Shown here: one piece after another, positions 1-7,212 of the stretch
Layout of the letters: each line of letters starts with the position of its first letter
Position numbering within the stretch: the stretch's first letter is position 1
The notes under the pieces: model-generated
Seen by the model: the letters and a program-made list of their open reading frames with translations, nothing else
The model's database searches: none
What the model was told of the DNA's origin: nothing
Program-made: the position numbers and the translations under genes
Source: a bacterium
Lineage (GTDB): Bacteria > UBA9089 > UBA9088
DNA: 17,469 nucleotides
Reading direction: 5' to 3'
Assembly: GCA_040756715.1 (NCBI GenBank)
Contig: JBFLYE010000164.1
Coordinates: 1-17,469, forward strand

Positions 1-1
1 A

Positions 2-376
2 AAAGAAATAGCCTTTGATGATGTGGAAAACCCAGAATCATTAGACATTCTTATGTCTGCCATAGGGCTAAACACAAAGCCCTGGGCCTATAAAACCGAA
101 TGCTGTGGTGGAGACCTTTCCATTCCAAGGACAGATATAGTTTTACAAAGGGGTTATGAAATATTAAAAGATGCAAGGGATTGGGAGGCTGATTTTATTG
201 TGGTTGCCTGCCCATTGTGCCAGGCAAACCTTGATTTAAGGCAGAGAGAGATAGAGAAAAAATACAAGGAAAAATTTAATCTTCCTATTCTTTACTTTAC
301 CGAGCTCCTTGCTTTAGCCTTGGGCTTTGAGATAAAATTTAATAAGCATATAGTAGAATCAATTGTAGGTGTTTAG
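2..376 (+). CDS. Heterodisulfide reductase subunit B-like protein (HdrB/CCG domain), 5'-truncated
   Basis: This is the C-terminal 124 residues of an HdrB-type iron-sulfur subunit; the reading frame is open to the left edge, so the true start lies outside the window. A GTG at 23 is in frame but falls inside the conserved domain and is unlikely to be the start. Visible signatures are the Cys-Cys-Gly (ECCGG) motif followed about 35 residues later by CPLC, the C-terminal half of the CCG domain that binds the non-cubane cluster in HdrB. Known HdrB proteins pair with HdrA and HdrC for electron bifurcation or disulfide reduction in anaerobes. The partner subunits would have to lie to the left. Whether the substrate is CoM-S-S-CoB or another disulfide cannot be told; in bacteria the substrate is often unknown. 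The family call is firm, the physiological role is inference. Confidence 0.85.
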   Translation, partial: KEIAFDDVENPESLDILMSAIGLNTKPWAYKTECCGGDLSIPRTDIVLQRGYEILKDARDWEADFIVVACPLCQANLDLRQREIEKKYKEKFNLPILYFTELLALALGFEIKFNKHIVESIVGV

Positions 377-494
377 CTAAAGCTAAACATGGTAAATTGC
401 AATTAGAAAGATCCCTTGTATGGGATAAAGATGGATACCATCTACAAAAGATGCAGTCAAATTTGACGAGAAAATGGGTAAGTAAAATTTTGCT

Positions 495-1424
495 ATGCTT
501 CGTGATTCCCTGGGAAGAATAATTGATTACTTAAGGGTTTCTATTACAGACCATTGTAATCTTTCTTGTATATACTGTCGTCCATTCTTAAAAAAGGACC
601 ATCTTGAGATTTTAAGCTATGAGGAGATACTAAAGGTAATAAAGATAGCTGCCTCCCTTGGGATTAAAAATATTAGGATAACAGGGGGGGAACCCCTAAT
701 AAGAAAAGGAATAAGCGATTTTATCCTTGAGCTTGGGAAAATTGCTGGGATAAATCTTTCTCTAACCACAAATGGCACTTTTCTTTCTAATTATCTTTCT
801 TTGCTTAAAAATGCAGGGTTTTATAAGATAAATATAAGCCTTGATTCACTTAGAGAAGAAAGATACAAAAAAATTACCGGAAAAGATGGATTAGAAAGGC
901 TTATTGGGACAATAAGGTCTGCAAAAGAGGAAGGGTTTTTTGTAAAGATAAATAGCGTGATTATGAAGCAAATAAACGATGATGAGATTATGTCCTTTAT
1001 AAGGTTTTCAGAAGATAGTGGGATTATTGTTCGGTTTATAGAACTCATCCCAGTTTTAGGGGTTGATTGGGAAAGGTTTTTTGTTTCTTTAGATAATTGC
1101 TTTAATGGGATAAAAAAAGAGCCTATTGATGAGGGCTATGGAAAGGGTCCGGCAAGATACTATTTAATAAATGGGGCAAAGATTGGGATAATCCAGGCAA
1201 TGAGTAGACCATTTTGTTCATCTTGCAATAGAATAAGGCTGACTCCTGATGGTAAAATAAAACCCTGCCTTCTTGATAATAATGAGGTTGATATAAAGAC
1301 CCCAATTAGGGAAGAAGGAGGGGTTGATAAGATTAAAAAGATTATAGAACTTGCTGTAAAAATGAAGCCCTTGTCATATAGGTTTAAAGAGGGTAATCGG
1401 CTGATGCATACTATTGGTGGATGA
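495..1424 (+). CDS. moaA: GTP 3',8-cyclase MoaA (radical SAM, molybdenum cofactor biosynthesis)
   Basis: MoaA converts GTP to 3',8-cyclo-7,8-dihydro-GTP, the first step of molybdopterin synthesis, using two 4Fe-4S clusters and SAM. The protein is 309 residues, slightly short for the family but complete. The N-terminal radical SAM motif CNLSCIYC (C-x3-C-x2-C) lies near residue 21, followed by the ITGGEPL SAM-binding segment. The C-terminal cluster ligands appear as CSSC with a third Cys 14 residues later (IKPC). The protein ends in the Gly-Gly tail typical of MoaA. The ATG at 495 is chosen because the N-terminus MLRDSLGRIIDYLRVSITD matches the family. No Shine-Dalgarno sequence precedes it; a TAAAAT hexamer at 483-488 would place the transcription start near the ATG. 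No other moa/moe gene is in the window, so the pathway must be completed elsewhere. Confidence 0.95.
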   Translation: MLRDSLGRIIDYLRVSITDHCNLSCIYCRPFLKKDHLEILSYEEILKVIKIAASLGIKNIRITGGEPLIRKGISDFILELGKIAGINLSLTTNGTFLSNYLSLLKNAGFYKINISLDSLREERYKKITGKDGLERLIGTIRSAKEEGFFVKINSVIMKQINDDEIMSFIRFSEDSGIIVRFIELIPVLGVDWERFFVSLDNCFNGIKKEPIDEGYGKGPARYYLINGAKIGIIQAMSRPFCSSCNRIRLTPDGKIKPCLLDNNEVDIKTPIREEGGVDKIKKIIELAVKMKPLSYRFKEGNRLMHTIGG

Positions 1425-1453
1425 ATTGGTCCCCAAGTGGATGCTCAACGAAT

Positions 1454-1540
1454 GGAGAGGTGCTGGAGTGGTCGAACAGGCACGCCTGGAAAGCGTGTGA
1501 TGGGGAAACTCGTCCGTGGGTTCAAATCCCACCCTCTCCG
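1454..1540 (+). tRNA. tRNA-Ser (anticodon GGA)
   Basis: A full cloverleaf can be drawn. The acceptor stem is GGAGAGG with CCTCTCC and discriminator G1540. The anticodon stem is CACGC/GCGTG around loop CTGGAAA, with anticodon GGA at 1488-1490. A long class II variable arm follows, and the T arm is GTGGG-TTCAAAT-CCCAC. The tRNA reads UCC and UCU. CCA is not encoded, so the 3' end must be added by a CCA-adding enzyme. An inverted partial copy of its T arm lies 26 bases downstream. Confidence 0.97.
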
Positions 1541-1578
1541 AATTAAAGATAAAAACAGGAAGAAAGGTGGGATTTAAA
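1521..1578. repeat. Inverted copy of the tRNA-Ser(GGA) T arm downstream of the tRNA
   Basis: TTCAAATCCCACC (1521-1533, inside the tRNA) is matched by GGTGGGATTTAAA (1566-1578), its reverse complement with one mismatch. A looser match extends into the acceptor-stem sequence (GGAAGAAAGG against the complement of the 3' acceptor). The remaining 1579-1734 is AT-rich with no gene or convincing terminator. The arrangement resembles that downstream of tRNA-Ala near 13965. Confidence 0.6.
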
Positions 1579-1734
1579 GAATTTTCATAATAGGAAGTTA
1601 CCAGAGGTTCCGTAATTTTTTTATAATCCTTTGAAAATAAAAGACTTACGATAATGAAACAAAAAACTTTCTAACATTGATTTACAAGCACTTACATTAA
1701 AATTTGCTAAATTTTTACGGAAACGCCTGTTATG

Positions 1735-3012
1735 CTACAAAACCTCTGGAATCTTTTGGGTTTTTTCCCTTCTTTGGTCTATAAACTTAAGGATTGGCTT
1801 TGTTTTTCTTATCTCTCTGTATGGTGTAAGGCTTCCCCATTCAACAATCTTTATTTTACAAGGAATTCCAAAGAGATTAAAAAGCTCTTCCTCTAATCCA
1901 TCTATTTTATAGCTACCATATTCCTCTATCTCAACATTGACATAATCATTGAATAGAGAGATAGAATAATCGCCAAAAAGCCCATATTCAAAGAGGATTT
2001 CCTCAATATCACCTACATTGTAAAGGCTCTCCTTAATTTTTATAGAAAGCTCATACCTTCCGTGTGGAATAATATTCTTGGAAAATCCATAAGGGCAGGG
2101 TTTTGTTTCTTCTATGGTTACAAGGTCATCCAATAAATACCTGACAAATGGGGTTGATCTCTTTACAAGGTTTGTGATCACAAGCCTTCCCTTTCCTGTT
2201 TCTCCAATGTATTCTAAATTTTCATCAAATAGCTCACAGTAGTATGCAGGAAGGATGTGCTTATTTCCACAGGGGCAGGTTAGGGTAAAGAATCCCTCAA
2301 CCGTAGCATAGGTATTGATATGGGTAATTCCAAAATGCTCCTTGATCCTTAAAACACGGGAATCTGAGCAAAGCTCTGCGGTTGAGAGAAGAAGCTTTAG
2401 GTTTTTTAAGACACTATCATATTCCTTTGGATAATCCTCCTTTATAATCCACATCCAGGAGAGAAAATCTATCGGCGTTCCACAAATAATAGATGGCTTA
2501 AGCCTTGTAATTGCCCTGGCAATACGCTCGGGTGGGCCAATGGTTGAGCGTGAGCCAACATTACAAACCAATGCACCATTTTTTACCAGAAGGTCAGCAA
2601 AAGATGCACCGGCAATGGTAAATTCAAGGGTTAAGCCATTGACAGAGGTTCTATTTTCCCTTATGATTTCCTTAAGGGCCTTGTTGTAAGGTGAAATCAG
2701 GGAAAGAAGGTATGCTCCCATAAATTCCTTTTCTGTATAGAAGGATGGTGTGGGAGAGCCAGAAGAACCTGTTGTCTCTCCATACCAGATTACCTTGTTT
2801 TTAAGCCTTTTGCTCAACAGGTCATAGGGAGATGCCTCTTTTATTGCCTCCTTCTTTGCCAATGGAAGGCTTTTAAAATCAAAAGGCTCTTTTCCATAGA
2901 GATTTTTATAAAAATTTGTATTAAAATAGGCATATTTTGCCATTTCTAATGGCTTAAGTGCCTTTATCTTAAGAAGCCATAACAAGGCTTTTCTCTTTAT
3001 TTTATCCTTCAT
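1735..3012 (-). CDS. PaaK-like (coenzyme F390 synthetase/phenylacetate-CoA ligase family) adenylate-forming enzyme
   Basis: This 425-residue protein belongs to the adenylate-forming PaaK/F390 synthetase superfamily, whose members activate a carboxylate or phosphate-containing substrate with ATP. Signatures are the Ser/Thr/Gly-rich nucleotide loop TTGSSGSPTPSFYT near residue 80, the A5-like segment NTYATVEGFF followed by a CPCGNKH patch, and TPFVRYLLDDLV, equivalent to the motif ending in the conserved Arg-Tyr and Asp. I choose the ATG at 3012, which overlaps the end of the pabA-like gene by 11 bases; an in-frame start at 3054 would give an unsupported extension deep inside that gene. It is the last gene of the minus-strand operon. 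The substrate is unknown; neighbours do not include a phenylacetate pathway. The CPCGN patch could bind a metal, which is inference. Confidence 0.8.
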   Translation of the reverse strand: MKDKIKRKALLWLLKIKALKPLEMAKYAYFNTNFYKNLYGKEPFDFKSLPLAKKEAIKEASPYDLLSKRLKNKVIWYGETTGSSGSPTPSFYTEKEFMGAYLLSLISPYNKALKEIIRENRTSVNGLTLEFTIAGASFADLLVKNGALVCNVGSRSTIGPPERIARAITRLKPSIICGTPIDFLSWMWIIKEDYPKEYDSVLKNLKLLLSTAELCSDSRVLRIKEHFGITHINTYATVEGFFTLTCPCGNKHILPAYYCELFDENLEYIGETGKGRLVITNLVKRSTPFVRYLLDDLVTIEETKPCPYGFSKNIIPHGRYELSIKIKESLYNVGDIEEILFEYGLFGDYSISLFNDYVNVEIEEYGSYKIDGLEEELFNLFGIPCKIKIVEWGSLTPYREIRKTKPILKFIDQRREKTQKIPEVL

Positions 3013-3577
3013 TGCAGAGCTCAAAGAAATTGGAAAGAAGCTTTTTCCCCTCAATTGTTAGAATGGATTCAGGATGGAATTGGACGCCAAATATTGGATA
3101 TTTCCTATGTTTTATCCCCATAATCTCATCCTCTTTTGTTCTTGCGGTAATTTCTAAACAAGAAGGGAGAGAAGAAGGGTCAATAATTAAGGAATGATAC
3201 CTGGTTGCTATAAAAGGATTTGGAATGCCTTTAAAGATAAATTTGCCATTGTGAAAGATTTCTGATGTCTTTCCATGCATAAGCCTATCTGCACCTATTA
3301 TCTTTCCTCCAAACACCTCACCAATACATTGATGACCAAGGCATACACCAAGTATGGGAATTTTTCCCTTGAATTCCATTATAACATCCTTTGATATTCC
3401 CGCATCATCTGGCCTTCCTGGCCCAGGTGAAATTACAATAAAAGAGGGAGAAATTTTTTTTATTCCTGAAAGAGAAATTTTGTCATTTCTTATAACCTCA
3501 ATTGTCTTTTTCATCTCTCCAATATATTGGACAAGGTTATAGGTGAATGAATCGTAATTGTCGATAACAAGAATCAT
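3002..3577 (-). CDS. pabA: Glutamine amidotransferase, anthranilate/aminodeoxychorismate synthase component II
   Basis: A class I glutamine amidotransferase of 191 residues, the normal length for PabA/TrpG. It hydrolyses glutamine and passes ammonia to TrpE (anthranilate) or PabB (4-amino-4-deoxychorismate). The start MILVIDNYDSFTYNLVQYIGE is the classic family N-terminus. The oxyanion segment SPGPGRPDDAG, the nucleophile in GVCLGHQCIGE and the His-Glu pair in GVQFHPES complete the triad. No trpE or pabB is in the window, so TrpG and PabA roles cannot be separated; in many bacteria one protein does both. The symbol pabA is given on that basis. It begins 15 bases after the ompH-like gene ends, with no clear ribosome-binding site, and its 3' end overlaps the PaaK-like gene. 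Confidence 0.9.
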   Translation of the reverse strand: MILVIDNYDSFTYNLVQYIGEMKKTIEVIRNDKISLSGIKKISPSFIVISPGPGRPDDAGISKDVIMEFKGKIPILGVCLGHQCIGEVFGGKIIGADRLMHGKTSEIFHNGKFIFKGIPNPFIATRYHSLIIDPSSLPSCLEITARTKEDEIMGIKHRKYPIFGVQFHPESILTIEGKKLLSNFFELCNEG

Positions 3578-3592
3578 AATATTATTTAGGAT

Positions 3593-4093
3593 TTAGGGAT
3601 TTTCCTTTTCTTCGCTTTTTTTTTCCGCTATCCTTTTTATTACCTCATTTGTAATATCAAGGGAATCCTCTCCATAGATTATGCTATCCTTATCAAGCAC
3701 CAAATCTATCTTTTTCTCCTTTGCAATTTGGGAGATAATGCCTTTTATCTTTACATTTATAGAATCCTCAAGCTCCTTTCTCTTTTTTGCCAGATTCTCT
3801 GTTGCCTCTTGTTTATACATTTGATATTCTTCCATCTTTGCCTGTATGGTTGCCTCTTTCCTCCTCTTTGCCTCCTCTGAAATGGGTTTCTCAAGCTCAT
3901 CTTGTAGAGCAAGGATTTCCTTTTCCTTTATCTTTATCTCAAGATTTTCCTTTTCAATCTCCTTTTGCAATATCTCCCTTGCCTTCGCTGTATCAGGATG
4001 GCTATCAAATGCCTTTTGTGCATCAATAAAGGAAATATTTATCCCCCAAATTGGCATTACACCCAAAATCCCTATTAAAATTAGTTTTCTCAT
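3593..4093 (-). CDS. OmpH/Skp-family periplasmic chaperone
   Basis: A 166-residue protein with a short hydrophobic signal (MRKLILIGILGVMPIWG) followed by NISFIDAQKAFDSHP, matching the conserved start of mature Skp/OmpH. A long Lys/Glu-rich coiled coil spans about residues 35-125, and the C-terminal strand IDLVLDKDSIIYG with DITNEVIKRI is typical of the family. Skp holds unfolded outer-membrane proteins in the periplasm, so this supports a two-membrane envelope. Its ATG shares an ATGA overlap with the aroK stop and is preceded by a strong AGGAGG ribosome-binding site, inside the aroK 3' end. Confidence 0.9.
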   Translation of the reverse strand: MRKLILIGILGVMPIWGINISFIDAQKAFDSHPDTAKAREILQKEIEKENLEIKIKEKEILALQDELEKPISEEAKRRKEATIQAKMEEYQMYKQEATENLAKKRKELEDSINVKIKGIISQIAKEKKIDLVLDKDSIIYGEDSLDITNEVIKRIAEKKSEEKENP

Positions 4094-4611
4094 TTCTTTC
4101 CTCCTTTTATTTTTTTTATTACCCTATCTGCAACCTCTGGTATTGAAAGGGCTGATGTGTCAATTACATAATCAGCTGCCTCTTTATACAAAGCAAGCCT
4201 TGCTCTCAATATCCTTCTTATGGCAGATATAGGGTCATCTACCGAAAGGAGAGGCCTTTGTTTATCGCCTTTAATCCTTTCGTATATCACATCTTCCTTC
4301 GTTTTAAGGAAAAATATTGTTCCATTCTTCCTTAAATTCTCTACATTGTCCCAATTAAGGACAATCCCTCCACCCGTTGCAATCACGCATCGGTCAAAAT
4401 TTGATACCTCAGATATCACCTCCTTTTCCTTTTCTCTAAAGTATTTCTCTCCCTTTTCTTTAAAAATTTTTTTTATTTTCATTTTTTCTCTTTCCTCTAT
4501 CATATCATCTGTGCTTATGTATTGCATATTTAAAATTTTAGAAAGACAAGCTCCCACAGAGCTTTTTCCAGAACCCATAAAACCTATCAAAACGATATTA
4601 CCATTTAACAT
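4090..4611 (-). CDS. aroK: Shikimate kinase
   Basis: Phosphorylates shikimate at O3 with ATP in the chorismate pathway. The protein is 173 residues from the chosen start, the usual length. The P-loop GFMGSGKS is at residues 10-17. The shikimate-binding Asp-Asp (STDDMIEER) and Arg (EKYFREKE) follow, then the ATGGGIV Gly triplet and the lid Arg in KQRPLL. I start at ATG 4611, 22 codons inside the longest frame, because MLNGNIVLIGFMGSGKSS places the P-loop where the family has it and a GGAAG-type ribosome-binding site precedes it. The gene overlaps the upstream exonuclease by 14 bases and the downstream ompH-like gene by 4. It shares the operon with a pabA-like gene that acts on chorismate, a plausible functional link. 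Confidence 0.95.
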   Translation of the reverse strand: MLNGNIVLIGFMGSGKSSVGACLSKILNMQYISTDDMIEEREKMKIKKIFKEKGEKYFREKEKEVISEVSNFDRCVIATGGGIVLNWDNVENLRKNGTIFFLKTKEDVIYERIKGDKQRPLLSVDDPISAIRRILRARLALYKEAADYVIDTSALSIPEVADRVIKKIKGGKK

Positions 4612-5113
4612 TAAATTGCCTTTTCTTCCCACCCTTTTCGCTAAAACAGAGAAACCCCTGTTTTTTACCAAGCTCATATATCTCCTTTGTTATCTCTACA
4701 TCGTATTTGCAATATTCTATAAGCTTAGGAATATTGCCCTCCTTCCACCATTTAATGGCATCCAGACCAGAACCCTTCTTTCCCTTCTTAAGGTTTGCCT
4801 TTGCAAGGTTGTCAAGGCTTATCCTAAACCCCAATGCCTTTTGAGCCTCCCTTAACATATCAAGAGTTGGAATAGAAAATAGGTCTTTTTCTGTATATCC
4901 TTTTAAAACCTTATAATCAAAAGAAAAAAGGTTAAATCCAACAACAAGCTCTGCTGAGAAAAGCTCGTCTATTAGCTTTAAAACCTCATCTTCCATAAAT
5001 GCCCTATATTCACCCCCTTTAAATATTACACCCACCGACATCCTTAAACCTTTAAAATCCCTATCTTCTCCAAATGCATCCTGTGTCTCAAGGTCAAAGA
5101 ATACCTTATCCAT
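4598..5113 (-). CDS. Small DEDDy-type 3'-5' exonuclease (RNase H-like fold)
   Basis: This 171-residue protein has the three exonuclease motifs of the DEDDy superfamily. Motif I is FFDLETQ (Asp7, Glu9), motif II is VGFNLFSFDYKVL (Asp66), and motif III is YCKYDVEIT (Tyr134, Asp138, Y-x3-D). The family removes nucleotides from 3' ends of DNA or RNA with two metal ions. No polymerase or helicase domain is attached, so this is a stand-alone nuclease. I use the ATG at 5113, which overlaps the trpS stop by 8 bases; a TTG at 5122 would add three residues. A C-terminal basic tail (KGGKKRQFNVKW) could contact nucleic acid. The substrate is unknown; position between trpS and aroK gives no clear hint. 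Confidence 0.8.
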   Translation of the reverse strand: MDKVFFDLETQDAFGEDRDFKGLRMSVGVIFKGGEYRAFMEDEVLKLIDELFSAELVVGFNLFSFDYKVLKGYTEKDLFSIPTLDMLREAQKALGFRISLDNLAKANLKKGKKGSGLDAIKWWKEGNIPKLIEYCKYDVEITKEIYELGKKQGFLCFSEKGGKKRQFNVKW

Positions 5114-6086
5114 AAAACCCAATCTTTTTCCTTATTTCTGCCATCGTCCTTGAGGCTATTTCATATGCCCTTTCCCTTCCCTCTTTAAGGATTTTTGAAA
5201 GATATTCGCTATCCTTTTCTAATTCCTCCCTTTTTTCCCTGATAGGCTTAAGCTCATCGCTTAAAAGGAAAGAGAGGTTATCCTTGCAGGAGACGCATCC
5301 TATCTTTGCATTTTTACATTCTCTCTCTATTTCTTTAGATTTCTCTTTAGAAAAAGCCTTCCATATATCAAAGACATTGCAAATATCGGGATGTCCAGGG
5401 TCATTAGAATAAATCCTCTCTTTGTCTGTAATCATCATCTTTATCTTTTTCCTTATCTCATTAGAGGAATCAGAGATGAATATGGCATTGTTGTAGCTTT
5501 TGCTCATCTTTCTTCCATCTGTTCCTGGAAGCTTTGGCGTTTCTGTAAGCAAAGGAGAGGGGGTAGGAAATGTCTCTGAATAAAGATGATTAAACCTCCT
5601 CAATAGCTCCCTGGTAAGCTCAAGGTGGGGAAGCTGGTCAACACCTATTGGAACAATCGTTGCCTTATAAAGTAGAATATCTGCTCCTTGAAGGACAGGA
5701 TAGCCTAAAAATCCATGTGTTTCCAAATCAAGGTTTGAAAGCTCTTGAATTTGCTCTTTATAGGTTGGGTTTCTCTTAAGCCATCCAAGTGGTGTAATGA
5801 TGGAAAAAAGGAGGTATAGCTCAGAATGGCAGGGTATTTCTGATTGGCAGAAGATAATAGCCTTCTTAGGGTCTATGCCAAATGAGAGCCAATCAATGAG
5901 AACCTCTTTTGTATTGTTTGCTATTTCCTTTGAAGATTGGTATTCGCTCATTAGGGCATGCCAATCTGCAATCATATAGAGGCATTCATACCTTTCTTGT
6001 AAGAATTTCCAATTTTCTAATGCACCCTTTAGATGACCAAGGTGCAGTTTCCCTGTAGGACGCATCCCGGAAAGGACCCTTTCCAT
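5106..6086 (-). CDS. trpS: Tryptophan-tRNA ligase (TrpRS)
   Basis: Charges tRNA-Trp with tryptophan. It is 326 residues, normal for a bacterial TrpRS. The class I HIGH motif appears as HLGH at residues 15-18 after SGMRPTGK, and the KMSKS motif is intact at 193-197 (GRKMSKSYNN). The tryptophan-pocket segment IGVDQLPHLELTRE and the typical C-terminal KIGCVSCKDNL are present. The ATG at 6086 directly abuts the stop of the upstream murein peptidase gene, and the 3' end overlaps the exonuclease gene, so translation is probably coupled. No T-box or leader peptide is visible; control is likely from the promoter near 7000. Confidence 0.97.
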   Translation of the reverse strand: MERVLSGMRPTGKLHLGHLKGALENWKFLQERYECLYMIADWHALMSEYQSSKEIANNTKEVLIDWLSFGIDPKKAIIFCQSEIPCHSELYLLFSIITPLGWLKRNPTYKEQIQELSNLDLETHGFLGYPVLQGADILLYKATIVPIGVDQLPHLELTRELLRRFNHLYSETFPTPSPLLTETPKLPGTDGRKMSKSYNNAIFISDSSNEIRKKIKMMITDKERIYSNDPGHPDICNVFDIWKAFSKEKSKEIERECKNAKIGCVSCKDNLSFLLSDELKPIREKREELEKDSEYLSKILKEGRERAYEIASRTMAEIRKKIGFYG

Positions 6087-6986
6087 TTAGTAGATTAGTG
6101 TGCGTGGGTCTATGGGTCTATTGTTCTTTAAGACCTCAAAATGTAAGTGGGTTCCTGTGGTAAACCCTGAATCACCCGCTGCTCCAATAGATTCCTTTTT
6201 TTCAACCAACTGCCCCTGATGGACAAAGATTCTTGAAAGATGGGCATACAATGTTTTGTATGTATTGTTATGCTTTATAATTACACACCTGCCATAGCCG
6301 GATTTCCATCCGGCAAAGATAACCTTTCCAGGAGCTGCTGATTTTATGCTACTTCCATAAGGGGCTGCCACATCAATGCCTGGATGAAAACAATATCTTC
6401 TAAGGATGGGATGGAATCTATAGCCAAAGCCAGAGGTAATGCGACCAAGAATGGGTTTAACAAAATTATCAGAAAGATTTTGGGCAAGGGCTATTTCCTG
6501 GGTCAAATTTGCACCAGGAAGAAATATCTTCTCCCCTGGTCTTATTAGGCTGGTTGAAATCCCATTTACCTCTCTTATCTTATTCAAAGAAACATTAAAT
6601 GTTCTTGCAATATCCCATAGGGTTTGGCCGCTTTTTACCTTATGGACTATTCCTTTTTGGCTTGGAATCTTAAGGCTAATTCCCTCTTTTATTACATTGG
6701 TTGTCAGGTTATTTACGCTTATTAGCGTAGAAAGGTTTAGCCCAAATTTCCTTGAGATTGACCAGAGGGTATCCCCTGTTTTGGTTATGTAGGTTGTATA
6801 GACAACCCTGTTTTTGCTTTGTTTTTCTTCTAATTTTGGAATAGGGACATTATGGCTCTCAATCATTAAAGAAGCAAGAAGCTCTTTCTTTTCAATCCCA
6901 AGAAATCTTTCTTTGTTCCCTGATTTAATAAGAAGGGGAAGAAATAAAATAAAACCTATAAGGCTAATGTAAAGAAAATTCTTCAT
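6087..6986 (-). CDS. LysM x2 + M23 peptidase (murein endopeptidase or hydrolase activator)
   Basis: An exported peptidoglycan-associated protein of 299 residues. A hydrophobic N-terminal segment (FLYISLIGFILFLPLLI) acts as signal or anchor. Two LysM repeats follow, each opening with G(D/Q)TLW-I and separated by about 45 residues (TKTGDTLWSISRKFG, VKSGQTLWDIARTFN). The C-terminal half is an M23 domain with the zinc motifs HPGIDVAAP (His and Asp) and HLHFE, so catalysis appears possible, unlike degenerate EnvC/NlpD proteins. LysM anchors it to glycan and M23 cuts peptide cross-links. I choose ATG 6986 over a TTG at 6992 because the promoter predicts transcription starting near 6988, which would leave the TTG untranscribed. 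It is the first gene of the minus-strand operon. Confidence 0.92.
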   Translation of the reverse strand: MKNFLYISLIGFILFLPLLIKSGNKERFLGIEKKELLASLMIESHNVPIPKLEEKQSKNRVVYTTYITKTGDTLWSISRKFGLNLSTLISVNNLTTNVIKEGISLKIPSQKGIVHKVKSGQTLWDIARTFNVSLNKIREVNGISTSLIRPGEKIFLPGANLTQEIALAQNLSDNFVKPILGRITSGFGYRFHPILRRYCFHPGIDVAAPYGSSIKSAAPGKVIFAGWKSGYGRCVIIKHNNTYKTLYAHLSRIFVHQGQLVEKKESIGAAGDSGFTTGTHLHFEVLKNNRPIDPRTLIY

Positions 6987-6994
6987 TTTCAAAG

Positions 6995-7023
6995 AGTATA
7001 TAAAAGATGTTTCTTCTTGTCAA
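6995..7023 (-). promoter_or_regulatory. Sigma70-type promoter of the minus-strand operon
   Basis: On the minus strand there is a perfect TTGACA (7023-7018), a 17-base spacer and TATACT (7000-6995). The predicted start is near 6988, only about two bases before ATG 6986, which suggests a leaderless first cistron. No Shine-Dalgarno sequence lies between. The rest of the divergent region 7024-7170 shows no convincing gene. Confidence 0.8.
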
Positions 7024-7170
7024 GGAATTTATACTTTGTTGAATAAGTCAAAGTTTTCTCTTTTAGTTTTTCCTCTATTTTGCCGATGTATTATACCAAA
7101 AAGTAATTCCTTTTGTACTATAGCTCCTTGAAACACCCAATTTCGTCCTCTGAAATGAATTTTTCCATTG

Positions 7171-7199
7171 TTGTTAAAATTCAAGATAGAAACTATACT
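7171..7199 (+). promoter_or_regulatory. Sigma70-type promoter upstream of the NDK-like gene
   Basis: TTGTTA (7171-7176), a 17-base spacer and TATACT (7194-7199). The predicted start near 7206 leaves a leader of about 7 bases to ATG 7213, or about 22 bases to the alternative ATG 7228. It diverges from the promoter at 6995-7023. Confidence 0.65.
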
Positions 7200-7212
7200 A
7201 TTATAAAGCAAG

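Noticed and set aside
371-388. Perfect 7-base stem-loop GTTTAGC-taaa-GCTAAAC overlapping the hdrB-like stop codon
   Set aside because: No U-run follows and the stem is AT-rich, so I do not call a terminator. Nearby short hairpins (for example GATGG-ata-CCATC at about 431) are also too weak to call.
378-494. Open frame across the hdrB-moaA gap that might be a gene remnant
   Set aside because: The translated sequence has no recognisable family pattern and no start signal.
1699-1715. AAAATTT-gct-AAATTTT hairpin as terminator of the minus-strand operon
   Set aside because: The stem is entirely A-T and no proper U-run follows on the minus strand.
1608-1722. Inverted repeat TTCCGTAA / TTACGGAA, 115 bases overall
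   Set aside because: Only 8 bases per arm in AT-rich DNA with no target duplication or gene inside; chance is plausible.
7029-7211. 60-codon frame on the minus strand in the divergent promoter region
   Set aside because: No ribosome-binding site or family pattern, and it overlaps the promoter of the NDK-like gene.
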